Assembly: GCF_003688595.1 (NCBI RefSeq)
Contig: NZ_RCWT01000012.1
Span: 1 to 64,000, forward strand
Source: Sphingomonas sp. PP-F2F-G114-C0414
GTDB lineage: Bacteria > Pseudomonadota > Alphaproteobacteria > Sphingomonadales > Sphingomonadaceae
Reading direction: 5' to 3'
Length of the DNA: 64,000 bases
The position numbers were made by a program, and so were the translations under genes. The notes beneath the pieces are model-generated. The model did no database searches, had not been told where the DNA came from, and saw nothing but the letters and a program-made list of their open reading frames with translations. Below, piece by piece: positions 35,347-43,736 of this stretch (the first letter of the stretch is position 1; the number at the start of each line of letters is the position of its first letter).

Positions 35347-36519
35347 TCAGACCGGCGCTTTGCCGTACGCCAGACCCAGCTCCAACCCGCGCAGTTCCGC
35401 GAGCCCGCGAAGCCGTCCGATCAACGAATAGCCGGGATTGGTCCGCTTGTTCAGATCGTCGGCCATTTGGTGGCCATGATCGGGACGCATCGGCAGGCTG
35501 CGGCCCGTCCGTGCCTGCAAGGCCGCCAGCTCGGTCATGATCGCCGGCATGTTCGCATCGCCCGCCAGATGCGCAGCCTCGTGAAAGGCACCGCCAGGCT
35601 CGCGTTGCACCGACCGCAGGTGGACGAAACCGATGCGGTCGCCGAGCCGCCGGACGATGCCCGACAAGTCGTTGTCCGCGCGCGCGCCGAACGAGCCGCT
35701 GCAAAAACACAGGCCGTTCGCGACCGAAGGCACCGCTGTCACCAGCGCGCGCACGTCCGCCTCGGTACTGACCACGCGCGGCAAGCCGAAGATCGGAAAC
35801 GGCGGATCGTCGGGATGCACCACCAGCCGGATGCCTTCCGCTTCGGCAACCGGACACACCGCCTCCAGGAACGCGATATGGTTCGCGCGCAGCGCCGCCG
35901 CGTCGACTTCGGCATAAGTCTCGATCTGCTCGAGCAGTTGCGCCGAACTGAAGCTCTCTTCGCTGCCCGGCAGCCCGGCGATGATCGTCCGCTCGAGCGT
36001 ATCGCGCGCGGCGGCGTCCATCGTCGCGAACCGCTCGGCGGCGCTGGCAACCAGCTCGGGCGCGTAATCCCGCTCGGCATTCGGGCGACGCAGGATATGG
36101 ATATCGTAGGTGGCAAGCGCCTGAAGCTCGAACCGCAACGCGCGGGCACCGTCGGGCAAAACCCAGCTCAGATCGGTCCGAGTCCAGTCGAGCAACGGCA
36201 TGAAATTGTAGGTCACAACCTCGACGCCCTGCCCCGCGAGATTCCGCAAGCTGGCGATATAGGCCGCGATCAGCCGGTCCCAGTCGCCTGTGCGCCGCTT
36301 CAGATCTTCGGCGACGGGCAGGCTTTCGACCACCTTCCACTCGAGGCCAGCCTCTTCGATCAGGATCCGGCGTGCGGCAATCGCGTCCGTCGTCCAGACG
36401 TCGCCATTGGCGACCTCGTGCAAGGCCGTGACGATTCCGGTCGCACCGGCCTGCCGGATGGCCTGGAGCGGCACCGGATCGCGCGGGCCAAACCAGCGCA
36501 TGGTCTGGGTCATCATCAT
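35347..36519 (-). CDS. uxuA: Mannonate dehydratase, UxuA family
   Basis: A 390-residue TIM-barrel enzyme of the iron- or manganese-dependent UxuA family (MRWFGPRDPVPL at the start; VHPDDPPFPIFGLPR and the C-terminal RPDHGHQM metal site). It catalyses the same reaction as the unrelated ManD protein two genes away: D-mannonate to 2-keto-3-deoxygluconate. Three consecutive ATG codons (36519, 36516, 36513) could start it; the first has GGCGA just upstream. A clear promoter with an overlapping GntR-type operator lies at 36564-36593, so control by the adjacent GntR regulator is likely. Confidence 0.92.
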   Translation of the reverse strand: MMMTQTMRWFGPRDPVPLQAIRQAGATGIVTALHEVANGDVWTTDAIAARRILIEEAGLEWKVVESLPVAEDLKRRTGDWDRLIAAYIASLRNLAGQGVEVVTYNFMPLLDWTRTDLSWVLPDGARALRFELQALATYDIHILRRPNAERDYAPELVASAAERFATMDAAARDTLERTIIAGLPGSEESFSSAQLLEQIETYAEVDAAALRANHIAFLEAVCPVAEAEGIRLVVHPDDPPFPIFGLPRVVSTEADVRALVTAVPSVANGLCFCSGSFGARADNDLSGIVRRLGDRIGFVHLRSVQREPGGAFHEAAHLAGDANMPAIMTELAALQARTGRSLPMRPDHGHQMADDLNKRTNPGYSLIGRLRGLAELRGLELGLAYGKAPV

Positions 36520-36563
36520 TCGCCGATCATCCCGTCCTGTCCGCACTACGTTGGCGCCCCATC

Positions 36564-36593
36564 ATAATAGCAGCGATCTAATTGGTCTGACAA
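36564..36593 (-). promoter_or_regulatory. uxuA promoter with FadR-type GntR operator
   Basis: On the minus strand TTGTCA (36593-36588) and TATTAT (36569-36564) are spaced by 18 bases, a good sigma-70 promoter 45 bases before uxuA. Overlapping the -35 box, the plus strand reads TTGGTCTGACAA (36582-36593), which contains a perfect match to TNGTNNNACNA, the published consensus for FadR-subfamily GntR operators. The GntR gene ends 27 bases away. Confidence 0.6.
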
Positions 36594-36619
36594 CTTGCAA
36601 GCGCCGGCTTGCGCGCGTT

Positions 36620-37417
36620 TCACGATCTGGCGCTGCCGCCATAGCGTTGCCGGGTGCCCGCAAGCGCCAGCCGTGCCTGTTCCATCGCCATTTCCTCGGT
36701 CTGGAACAGCAGGTGATCCATCACCGATGTCAGATGCCCGCGCATCGCCGCGCGCGCGCCGACGGCATCGTGCGCGCGCAAAGCATCAACGATCGCAGTG
36801 TGTTCGGCGATGACGGGGCGCACCTTGGCGTTGCGCGCCTTGGCGTGAAGAAGCGCGCATTCGGGCGATGTCGATCGCAGATGCCACAGATCCTCGATCG
36901 TCCGGACGACACCGGCATTTCGGGTCGCCTTCGCGATCGCCATATGAAAATCGCGATCGGCGATTTCGGTCACTTCGACGCGCGTATTTTCGGTCGTCAT
37001 CGCCTCGACTAGACGGTCGAGCACATCCAGTTCCGCGTCCGTAATCTGCGCTGCGGCGAGCGCGGCCGCCTCACCCTCGAACATGATCCGGGCCTCGGTC
37101 AGTTCGAACGCGGTGATCGCGAATCCGGGCTCCTCCCCCTGCCCCGGCAACCGACAGACATAGGCTCCAGAGCCGACGCGCACTTCGATAAAGCCCTGCA
37201 CTTCCAAGGCTATGAGCGCTTCCCGCACGGCCGGACGGCTTGCGCCATATTCGATAGCGAGTTCTCGTTCCGCGGGCAGCCGGTCGCCGATCGCATAGGT
37301 CCCGGCGGTCAACTCTTCGACCAGGCGCCGCGCGATACGCTGATATAGGCGATCGTTGGCCAGGACGTCGTATGCTCCAGCTCTTACCGGTCCATTGCGA
37401 GATACAGATTTCGCCAT
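36620..37417 (-). CDS. GntR family regulator, FadR/FCD type, of the hexuronate locus
   Basis: A 265-residue regulator. The N-terminal winged helix-turn-helix is typical of GntR (GDRLPAERELAIEYGASRP, residues 44-62). The C-terminal FCD domain keeps its metal ligands: Asp154 and His158 (ADRDFH), His206 (AEHTA) and His228 (RGHLT). FCD regulators of uxu/exu genes respond to hexuronates or their breakdown products. It lies just upstream of uxuA on the same strand, and TNGTNNNACNA-type sites occur before uxuA and between the TBDR and GH127 genes. ATG 37417 is preferred; ATG 37441 overlaps the inverted repeat at 37435-37446. Confidence 0.88.
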   Translation of the reverse strand: MAKSVSRNGPVRAGAYDVLANDRLYQRIARRLVEELTAGTYAIGDRLPAERELAIEYGASRPAVREALIALEVQGFIEVRVGSGAYVCRLPGQGEEPGFAITAFELTEARIMFEGEAAALAAAQITDAELDVLDRLVEAMTTENTRVEVTEIADRDFHMAIAKATRNAGVVRTIEDLWHLRSTSPECALLHAKARNAKVRPVIAEHTAIVDALRAHDAVGARAAMRGHLTSVMDHLLFQTEEMAMEQARLALAGTRQRYGGSARS

Positions 37418-37916
37418 CGGACTTACCAATCCCTTTGTCATAACAATGTCTACAACGACCCTCGAAGAAAGCGAGCACCGCCACGTCGATGCGGGTCGGG
37501 AGCCGAGTCCGCGGATCGACGTACCGCGGGCTCGGGCTGGACACCGAACGCAGCCGCGGAAAGCATTGCAAATGCGGGAGCGCTCGTCGAGGAACGACGC
37601 GATACGGCCTGCGCCATCAGATCCGCTCATCGTGGAGCCGCAACGGCGGCTTAAAATCTCGTCGCCGAGCTCGCCCTGCACCCTGCGCCGATTCACAGGG
37701 TTCACGACCAAGATGCCTGCCAACACCACAACGATATACCGATCGTCCGCGACAGGTCGCTCGCGCCGTAGATCGCGCCGCGCCGGTCGCTATCGGGGAT
37801 CACCGGCGCATCGGCGATGCGGGGAAGATGGGTGAGCATCCTGATGACGGTCGCGACCGAGCCACCCCGCCAAACGACCGGCGGGGCGGCCGCATCGCGA
37901 TCGCCCCGCTCACCGA
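37418..37916. other. Intergenic region between GntR and TBDR genes
   Basis: No gene is supported. The GntR-proximal end holds an inverted repeat (37435-37446). The remainder is ordinary GC-rich sequence between the GntR gene start and the TBDR gene 3' end, with no clear terminator. Confidence 0.35.
37435..37446. promoter_or_regulatory. Possible autoregulatory site of the GntR gene
   Basis: TTGTCATAACAA has inverted arms TTGT and ACAA with a 4-base spacer. Compared with the reverse complement of the uxuA site it matches at 10 of 12 positions, although the spacer is one base longer than the FadR consensus. It overlaps or immediately precedes the regulator start, as expected for feedback control. 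Confidence 0.4.
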
Positions 37917-40900
37917 CTAGAAGGTCCCGCGCAGGCCGACCAGGAACTGACGCCCCGGCTTGTACTGCGTGAAGGTCGCGTTCTCGAACTGGAAGTACGA
38001 GCGCAGCGTCGCGTTCGTGAAGTTGGCCACGTTGACGGTCAGCTGCGGGGCGTTCTTCAGGCCGAAGATCTTGTCGAGATCGAACGACGACGAGAAGTCG
38101 TAGGTCGTATAGTCGGTACCGAACAACGCCGCGGCCGGAATGCCGTTCTGCGCCGCGCCGCTGTTCTGCGAGCCCTCACGCGAGGTCGTCGACACGCGCA
38201 GCATCACGCCGTGCTTCTCGTAATACCCGGTGATGTTGTAGGTGAACGGCGCCACGCCGAACGCCGTCGCCGGACCATCGCTGCGCTGGTCGACCACCGT
38301 GGCGTTGGCGTTGAAGCCGAACCCGGTCACGCCGATGTGCTTGGTGATGAAGTCGAGCGGCTGAACCCACTGGAATTCGAGACCGTTGATCGTCAGCTTG
38401 TTGGGGACGTTGACCTGCGACGTGACCTGCACCTGCGCGGCATTAGGTCCGCCACGCGAGTTGAGCGCGATCTGCTGCGTCGGGTTCAGCGTGTCGTACG
38501 TGATCCCGTACTGCGACAGGTTCGAGAACGGCACCGTGCTGATGAAAGTGTTGGTGAAGCCCTCGATCGACTTGCGGAACGCGTTGAAGCTGACGACGCC
38601 CTCGCGGCCGGTATAATATTCGAAGCCGAGGTCGAGATTGGTCGAGAGATAGGGCTTCAGCGCGGGGTTGCCGATCGTCGCCTGATCCGCCGATGGCGCG
38701 CCGAAATTGACGCCCGGCAACTGCGCGGACGGATCGGGGCGGGTCATCGTCCGCGAACCCGCGACGCGGACCACGGCGTGCTCGCTCACGTCGTAGGCGA
38801 AGGTGGCCGCAGGCAGCCACTTCGCATATTCGTTGCGCGTCGACACGTTGCTGACGAGGTTCGGATAGCGGCTGCCGTCGGGCAGTGCGGCACCGGTCGC
38901 CGTCGTGTTGCGCGGATCGGGCAACGATACCCGCCCGGAGATCGTCTGGATCGTGTTGACGTAGCGCAAGCCGACGTTGAACCGCAGCATGTTGCCGCCC
39001 AGTTCCTGCTCGCCGTTCACGGTTGCGAACGCCGACTTCACGACTTCGCGGATCGTGCCGCCGCTCGCCCCGGTATTCGCAGCACCGGTCTCCGGCGCGT
39101 TGTCGTGAAACTGGTCATAGTTGCTGGCGGCCGCGAACTTGGGCCAATCGACCGTAACGAACCCGGCCGGACCCGGCTTCAGATAGGTCGGCGCTGCCGA
39201 GTTGGGGATCAGCGAACCACCATAGGTCACCGGTCCCGCCATGCCCGCCGTCGATCCGGTGCCGTAGCCCGGATACGAAGGATAACCCGCCGGGATCACG
39301 CCGGGCGCATTCAACCCTTCGCAGGGCGGCTGCGAATTGGGCGAGGGGACGAAGATGCTGGGATTGTTGCCGCAGACGGCGTTCTGATACGCCTGACTGT
39401 TGTCGAAGCCCTGGATACGACGCGATACGTCGTCGAACGCGCCACCGACCTTCAGGTTGAGCGCCTTGCTACCCCAGGTCAGGTCGCCGCGGGCGCCCTT
39501 GTTCGTGTTGAGACGGCGCTCGTCCTGGATGTTCACGCGGCTGCCCGCGTTCCAGCCGAAATTGGCGGGGTCGTTGAGATCGAGCGCGCTCTGGATCGAC
39601 GGGACGCCGCCGGTATTCGTGTAGGTGACGGTGTTGCCGACGCCCAGCGGCGTGGTCAGGCCCACCGACGGGCTTTCGCGGTGGAACGTCGAGCGTGCGT
39701 AATTGCCCTGAAGGTTGAGCTTCAGCGTGTCCGAAATCTCCCATTCGCCGCCAGGATTGACGCTGAACAGCTTGGTCGTCTCGGTATACGGGCGGAATTC
39801 GTTGAAGAACTGCGCGTTGGCGAACGTCCCGCCGGTGACGACGCAACCGATCGTGCAATCCGCCTTGTCGAACGTCAGGTTGGTCGGGATCACGGCGCCG
39901 TTGCGCACGATCCACGCCACGTTCTCGCGGATCAGGTCGTTCTTCTTGTAGCCGTACAGCCCGTCGACATAAAGGTGCAGCGTGTCGGTCGGCTGCCACT
40001 CGGCGCTGACGATCGCGTTGATCCGGTCGCGCGGACCACGGATGCTGGTCGAGCGGCCGAGACGCGGCAGCAGCGCGTTGTCGATCTGCTGGATCGATGC
40101 GCCCGGGTTGTTCGCGAGCAGGAACGCACTGTTGATCGGCGTCCCCGCCACCAGGCCTGCACCGGCGCCAGTCGGCACCACCGCGGGAATTGTCCAGTTG
40201 CCGCCACCGGTCGTGTTGCACCCCGATGCGGCGCCGCACTGCGCGGCGGTCAGGGCGGGATTGGTATAGCCAATCGTCTCGAACCCGCGCGTGTCGGTGA
40301 ACAGCCGCTGCGCCGAGACGCCCGCGAGGATACCGAACTTGTCGTTGCGCCAGCTGCCGATCAGCGAGCCACGCGCACCGATCCGGTCCTCTGGCGACTG
40401 CTTGGTGCCCTGGACGTTATACGCCAGGAACGAGGTCGCACGATCGAACGGCCGTGCCGAGCGAAGGTCGATATTGCCGGCCGCGCCGCCTTCGAGAAGG
40501 TCGGCGGTGTAGCTCTTGTTGACCGTCAGCTTGGTGAACAGGTCGGTCGGGAAGAAGCTCAGATCGACCGAGCGATCGGTGCCCTGCGCATCGGTCGCGC
40601 CCGACGACGCCACCGCGATCGTCGCGCCGTTCAGAGTCACGTTCGTGAAGTTCGACCCCAGCCCGCGGATCGCGACGTTGGTGCCTTCACCCGTCACGTC
40701 GCGCGTGATCGTGATGCCGGGAATGCGATTGAAGGATTCGGCGATGTTCGTATCGGGAAACTTGCCGATATCCTCCGCGAAGATCGAATCGGTAAACCCG
40801 GTCGCCGCACGCTTGGCGTTGGTCGACTTGGCGAGACTGGAGCGATAGCCGGTGACGACGATATCGGCGCTGTTCGCTGCATCGATCGCGCCCGGAGTCT

Positions 40901-41117
40901 GATCGGAATTCGGCAGGGTCGCTGCCGGCGCGGGCGCCGACGCCGGGGCAACAGGGTCTGCTGCGGTCGGGGCCGCGCCTTGAGCCGCGGGCGGCGACGG
41001 GTCTTGCGTCGGCGGTATGGTCTGCGCTGCGGCCATGGTCGCGGACACTGCGGCCATCGTCGTGGCGCCCAGCAACGCCGCGCGCGTCAGACGTGATACC
41101 ATTTTAAAAGGGGTCAT
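37917..41117 (-). CDS. TonB-dependent receptor of the hexuronate/arabinofuranoside locus
   Basis: A 1066-residue outer-membrane receptor. A signal peptide (ALLGATTMAAVSATMAAAQT) is followed by a Pro/Ala linker, a TonB-box region (SADIVVTGYRSSL), the plug (AEDIGKFPDTNIAESFNRIPG and VAIRGLGSNFTNVTLNG), and a barrel ending FLVGLRGTF. It belongs to the Sphingomonad/Caulobacter plug subgroup with 'EDIGKFPD', usually linked to glycan uptake. The ATG at 41117 has GAGG ten bases upstream. Candidate operators in the 540-base divergent region are a LacI-type site (41294) and a GntR-type site (41405). GH127 is divergent, so uptake and cleavage of an arabinofuranose- or uronate-bearing glycan is likely. 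Confidence 0.92.
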   Translation of the reverse strand: MTPFKMVSRLTRAALLGATTMAAVSATMAAAQTIPPTQDPSPPAAQGAAPTAADPVAPASAPAPAATLPNSDQTPGAIDAANSADIVVTGYRSSLAKSTNAKRAATGFTDSIFAEDIGKFPDTNIAESFNRIPGITITRDVTGEGTNVAIRGLGSNFTNVTLNGATIAVASSGATDAQGTDRSVDLSFFPTDLFTKLTVNKSYTADLLEGGAAGNIDLRSARPFDRATSFLAYNVQGTKQSPEDRIGARGSLIGSWRNDKFGILAGVSAQRLFTDTRGFETIGYTNPALTAAQCGAASGCNTTGGGNWTIPAVVPTGAGAGLVAGTPINSAFLLANNPGASIQQIDNALLPRLGRSTSIRGPRDRINAIVSAEWQPTDTLHLYVDGLYGYKKNDLIRENVAWIVRNGAVIPTNLTFDKADCTIGCVVTGGTFANAQFFNEFRPYTETTKLFSVNPGGEWEISDTLKLNLQGNYARSTFHRESPSVGLTTPLGVGNTVTYTNTGGVPSIQSALDLNDPANFGWNAGSRVNIQDERRLNTNKGARGDLTWGSKALNLKVGGAFDDVSRRIQGFDNSQAYQNAVCGNNPSIFVPSPNSQPPCEGLNAPGVIPAGYPSYPGYGTGSTAGMAGPVTYGGSLIPNSAAPTYLKPGPAGFVTVDWPKFAAASNYDQFHDNAPETGAANTGASGGTIREVVKSAFATVNGEQELGGNMLRFNVGLRYVNTIQTISGRVSLPDPRNTTATGAALPDGSRYPNLVSNVSTRNEYAKWLPAATFAYDVSEHAVVRVAGSRTMTRPDPSAQLPGVNFGAPSADQATIGNPALKPYLSTNLDLGFEYYTGREGVVSFNAFRKSIEGFTNTFISTVPFSNLSQYGITYDTLNPTQQIALNSRGGPNAAQVQVTSQVNVPNKLTINGLEFQWVQPLDFITKHIGVTGFGFNANATVVDQRSDGPATAFGVAPFTYNITGYYEKHGVMLRVSTTSREGSQNSGAAQNGIPAAALFGTDYTTYDFSSSFDLDKIFGLKNAPQLTVNVANFTNATLRSYFQFENATFTQYKPGRQFLVGLRGTF

Positions 41118-41293
41118 GATCAGAATCCTCTCTGAAGCCTCGCCGACGTTGCGGCGAGAACGCGTTTATGGTCGGTGGAAGTCTGGACGCGCGTCAGTCG
41201 GCGCGGAGCAGCGATTGCTCCGGCGTGCTGATTGCAGAAAATGAAGCGCGAAACCCATCCAACCCCCGATCATGCCTGTCTTGAGCAGGCTAT

Positions 41294-41307
41294 TGATAGC
41301 GGTACCT
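41294..41307. promoter_or_regulatory. LacI-type operator-like site before the TBDR gene
   Basis: TGATAGCGGTACCT matches the reverse complement of the 6740 operator at 11 of 14 positions and has the CG-centred imperfect palindrome expected of LacI-family sites. It lies about 177 bases upstream of the receptor start. No LacI gene is adjacent, so it may be read by the regulator at 7004 or one outside the window. Confidence 0.4.
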
Positions 41308-41404
41308 TTAGGTCGACTGGTGACCGAGTCAAGACCCACCGGCATGGCCAATCTTCACGCACAGGCGACCGGGCGGGGAGATAATCATGAAAAATATCGC
41401 GCTT

Positions 41405-41418
41405 CTGTATGACCAATT
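41405..41418. promoter_or_regulatory. GntR-type operator-like site, TBDR/GH127 divergent region
   Basis: CTGTATGACCAATT matches the reverse complement of the uxuA site (AATTGGTCTGACAA read backwards) at 11 of 14 positions, and on the minus strand TGGTCATACAG matches TNGTNNNACNA at all but the last base. It would place the divergent receptor and GH127 genes in the uxuA regulon. Confidence 0.5.
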
Positions 41419-41659
41419 TGCCTAGCGGCCCCAGCGTCAGTCGCGCCATTTCCTATCGCGGCAGGCCGCAGCCCTTATTCGCCGATGCGCTGGCGAGCAT
41501 GAAAAAATGGAAAGGTACCGCTCCCGCGACCTGAGCTCCTCTAACCTTACGGTAGCGCGTATTGCGGAGCGTCGTTCATCAGTTTGGTGAAATCGTCGCC
41601 ACCAGCTTTGACATCCCGCGGAATACCAATACTCTGACAAAAAATCGATCTGGAGAGAG

Positions 41660-43621
41660 ATGTTGGCGGATGGATGTTGCGCGGGCAGGTCCCGGCGAGA
41701 TTTTCTCGTGGGAACAGGGACGGCGGCGCTGACGGGGGGAGCGTTGCTTGCCGCCACCCGGTCCGCCGTCGCAGCACCAGCACCGATATCGGCGTCAGAA
41801 CCGGCGGCGACGGTGATGCCGTTCGATCTCGCCGACGTCACATTGGGCGACGGTCCCTTCCTGCAGGCACAGCGCAAGACCGAGGCGTATCTGCTGACGT
41901 TGCAGCCGGACCGGATGCTCCACAATTTTCGCGTGAACGCAGGGCTCAAGCCCAAGGCGCCCGTCTATGGCGGATGGGAATCCGATCCGACCTGGGCGGA
42001 TATCAACTGCCACGGTCATACGCTGGGCCATTACCTGTCCGCGTGCGCGCTCGCGTACCGGTCGACGGGCACTGCGGCGTACAAGCAGCGGGTCGACTAT
42101 ATCGCGCGCGAATTGGCTGCCTGTCAGAAGGCCGCGGATAGCGGCTTGATCTGTGCGTTTCCCGATGGCGCGAAACTGGTCGCGGCGCATCTGCGGGGCG
42201 AGCCGATCACCGGCGTGCCCTGGTATACCCTGCACAAGGTCTATGCCGGGTTGCGTGACGGGGCGATGCTGGCGGACAGCGCAGCATCACGCGCGGTGCT
42301 GTTGAAATTCGCCGATTGGGCTGTGATCGCGACGCGTCCGCTGAGCGACGCGCAGTTCGAGACGATGCTCGAGACCGAGCATGGCGGCATGAGCGAGGTC
42401 TTCGCCGACCTGTTCGCGATGACCGGCAACGCCGACTACAAAACGACGGCGGAGCGGTTCGCGCAGAAGGCGATCATGGCGCCGCTCGCCAAGCGCCGCG
42501 ACATGCTCGACGGGATGCACGCCAACACGCAACTGCCCAAGATCATCGGCTACCAGCGGGTGTGGGAGATCACCGGCAACCCAGACTATCACGTCGCGGC
42601 CGCGTTCTTCTGGCAGACGGTGGCGCGGACCCGGTCGTTCGCCACCGGCGGGCACGGCGACAACGAGCATTTCTTCCCGATGGCCGATTTCGCGGACCAC
42701 GTCTTCTCCGCGAAGGGATCCGAGACCTGCTGCCAGCACAACATGCTGAAGCTGACGCGGGCGCTGTTCCTCCACGATCCGCAGGCGGCGTATGCCGATT
42801 ACTACGAGCGCACGCTCTACAACGGGATCCTCGCGTCGCAGGATCCCGACAGCGGCATGGCGACCTATTTCCAGGGCGCCCGCCCCGGCTACATGAAGCT
42901 GTATCACACCCCCGAACACTCGTTCTGGTGCTGCACCGGCACGGGCATGGAGAACCACGTCAAATACCGTGATTCGATCTATTTCCACGATGCCGACGCG
43001 TTGTATGTCAACCTGTTCCTGCCGTCGTCGGTGCGGTGGCGCGACAAAGAGGCGGTCGTCACGCAGACCACCACTTTTCCCGAGACACCGACGACGACGC
43101 TGCGCTGGAGTTCGAAGCGCCCGACCAGCGCGACGCTGAAACTGCGGCATCCGCACTGGAGCGACACCGCAGTCGTGCTAGTCAACGGCGTCGAGACCGC
43201 GCGATCGACAATGCCCGGCAGCTATGTCGATATCGCGCGAACGTGGCGCGACGGGGACCGGGTCGAACTGCGACTGGCGATGGAGGTCGCGGTCCAACGC
43301 GCACCCGCCGCACCCGATATCGTCGCCTTCACCTACGGCCCGCTGGTACTCGCCGGCGCACTAGGGCGCGAAGGACTGGCGCCGGGATCGGACATCATTG
43401 TCAGCGAGCGCAAATACGGCGAATATAACGCCACGCCGTTCACCGCACCCGACCTGGCCGGCGATCCCGACACGCTCGCTGCGACGGTAAAGCCCGGCCC
43501 GAGGCCGCTCGAGTTCACGACGGTGTCGGCCGGGGGGCAGCCGATCCGCCTGATCCCCTATCACCGGATCGCGCACGAGCGGTACGCGACCTATTGGAAG
43601 GTCGAGCGCGGGGCGGTCTGA
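41660..43621 (+). CDS. GH127 beta-L-arabinofuranosidase-like glycosidase, Tat-exported
   Basis: A 653-residue family GH127 (formerly DUF1680) enzyme. A twin-arginine signal (SRRDFLVGTGTAALTGG) exports it folded to the periplasm. The catalytic alpha/alpha barrel shows the family landmarks: INCHGHTLGHYLSA, VPWYTLHKVYAGL, ETCCQHNMLKL, and the zinc-cysteine motif SFWCCTGTGMENH, whose second Cys is the proposed nucleophile. It should release L-arabinofuranose or a related furanose from oligosaccharides. The ATG follows GGAGAGAG with suitable spacing. It is divergent from the TBDR gene and shares its regulatory region. Confidence 0.9.
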   Translation: MLADGCCAGRSRRDFLVGTGTAALTGGALLAATRSAVAAPAPISASEPAATVMPFDLADVTLGDGPFLQAQRKTEAYLLTLQPDRMLHNFRVNAGLKPKAPVYGGWESDPTWADINCHGHTLGHYLSACALAYRSTGTAAYKQRVDYIARELAACQKAADSGLICAFPDGAKLVAAHLRGEPITGVPWYTLHKVYAGLRDGAMLADSAASRAVLLKFADWAVIATRPLSDAQFETMLETEHGGMSEVFADLFAMTGNADYKTTAERFAQKAIMAPLAKRRDMLDGMHANTQLPKIIGYQRVWEITGNPDYHVAAAFFWQTVARTRSFATGGHGDNEHFFPMADFADHVFSAKGSETCCQHNMLKLTRALFLHDPQAAYADYYERTLYNGILASQDPDSGMATYFQGARPGYMKLYHTPEHSFWCCTGTGMENHVKYRDSIYFHDADALYVNLFLPSSVRWRDKEAVVTQTTTFPETPTTTLRWSSKRPTSATLKLRHPHWSDTAVVLVNGVETARSTMPGSYVDIARTWRDGDRVELRLAMEVAVQRAPAAPDIVAFTYGPLVLAGALGREGLAPGSDIIVSERKYGEYNATPFTAPDLAGDPDTLAATVKPGPRPLEFTTVSAGGQPIRLIPYHRIAHERYATYWKVERGAV

Positions 43622-43736
43622 CGCACCAACCGGCATCGCTCCGGTTCGATCTTCGATCCGGTCCTCGCGTCGCCGCTTGCGGGTTGAGGTGGACGCGGTA
43701 AGCATGGCGACAACCTGCCGTCTGCCGGAGCTTTCG

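Larger units (their letters stand above)
41118..41659. other. Divergent regulatory region between TBDR and GH127 genes
   Basis: No gene is supported. The region carries a LacI-type operator-like 14-mer (41294-41307) and a GntR-type site (41405-41418) and is AT-richer around 41380-41420. Both divergent genes probably take their promoters from here. Confidence 0.45.

Noticed and set aside
38211..41096. 961-codon plus-strand open frame antisense to the second TBDR gene
   Set aside because: The receptor on the minus strand has a signal peptide, plug and barrel; the antisense frame has none of these and reads as Arg/Gly-rich noise.
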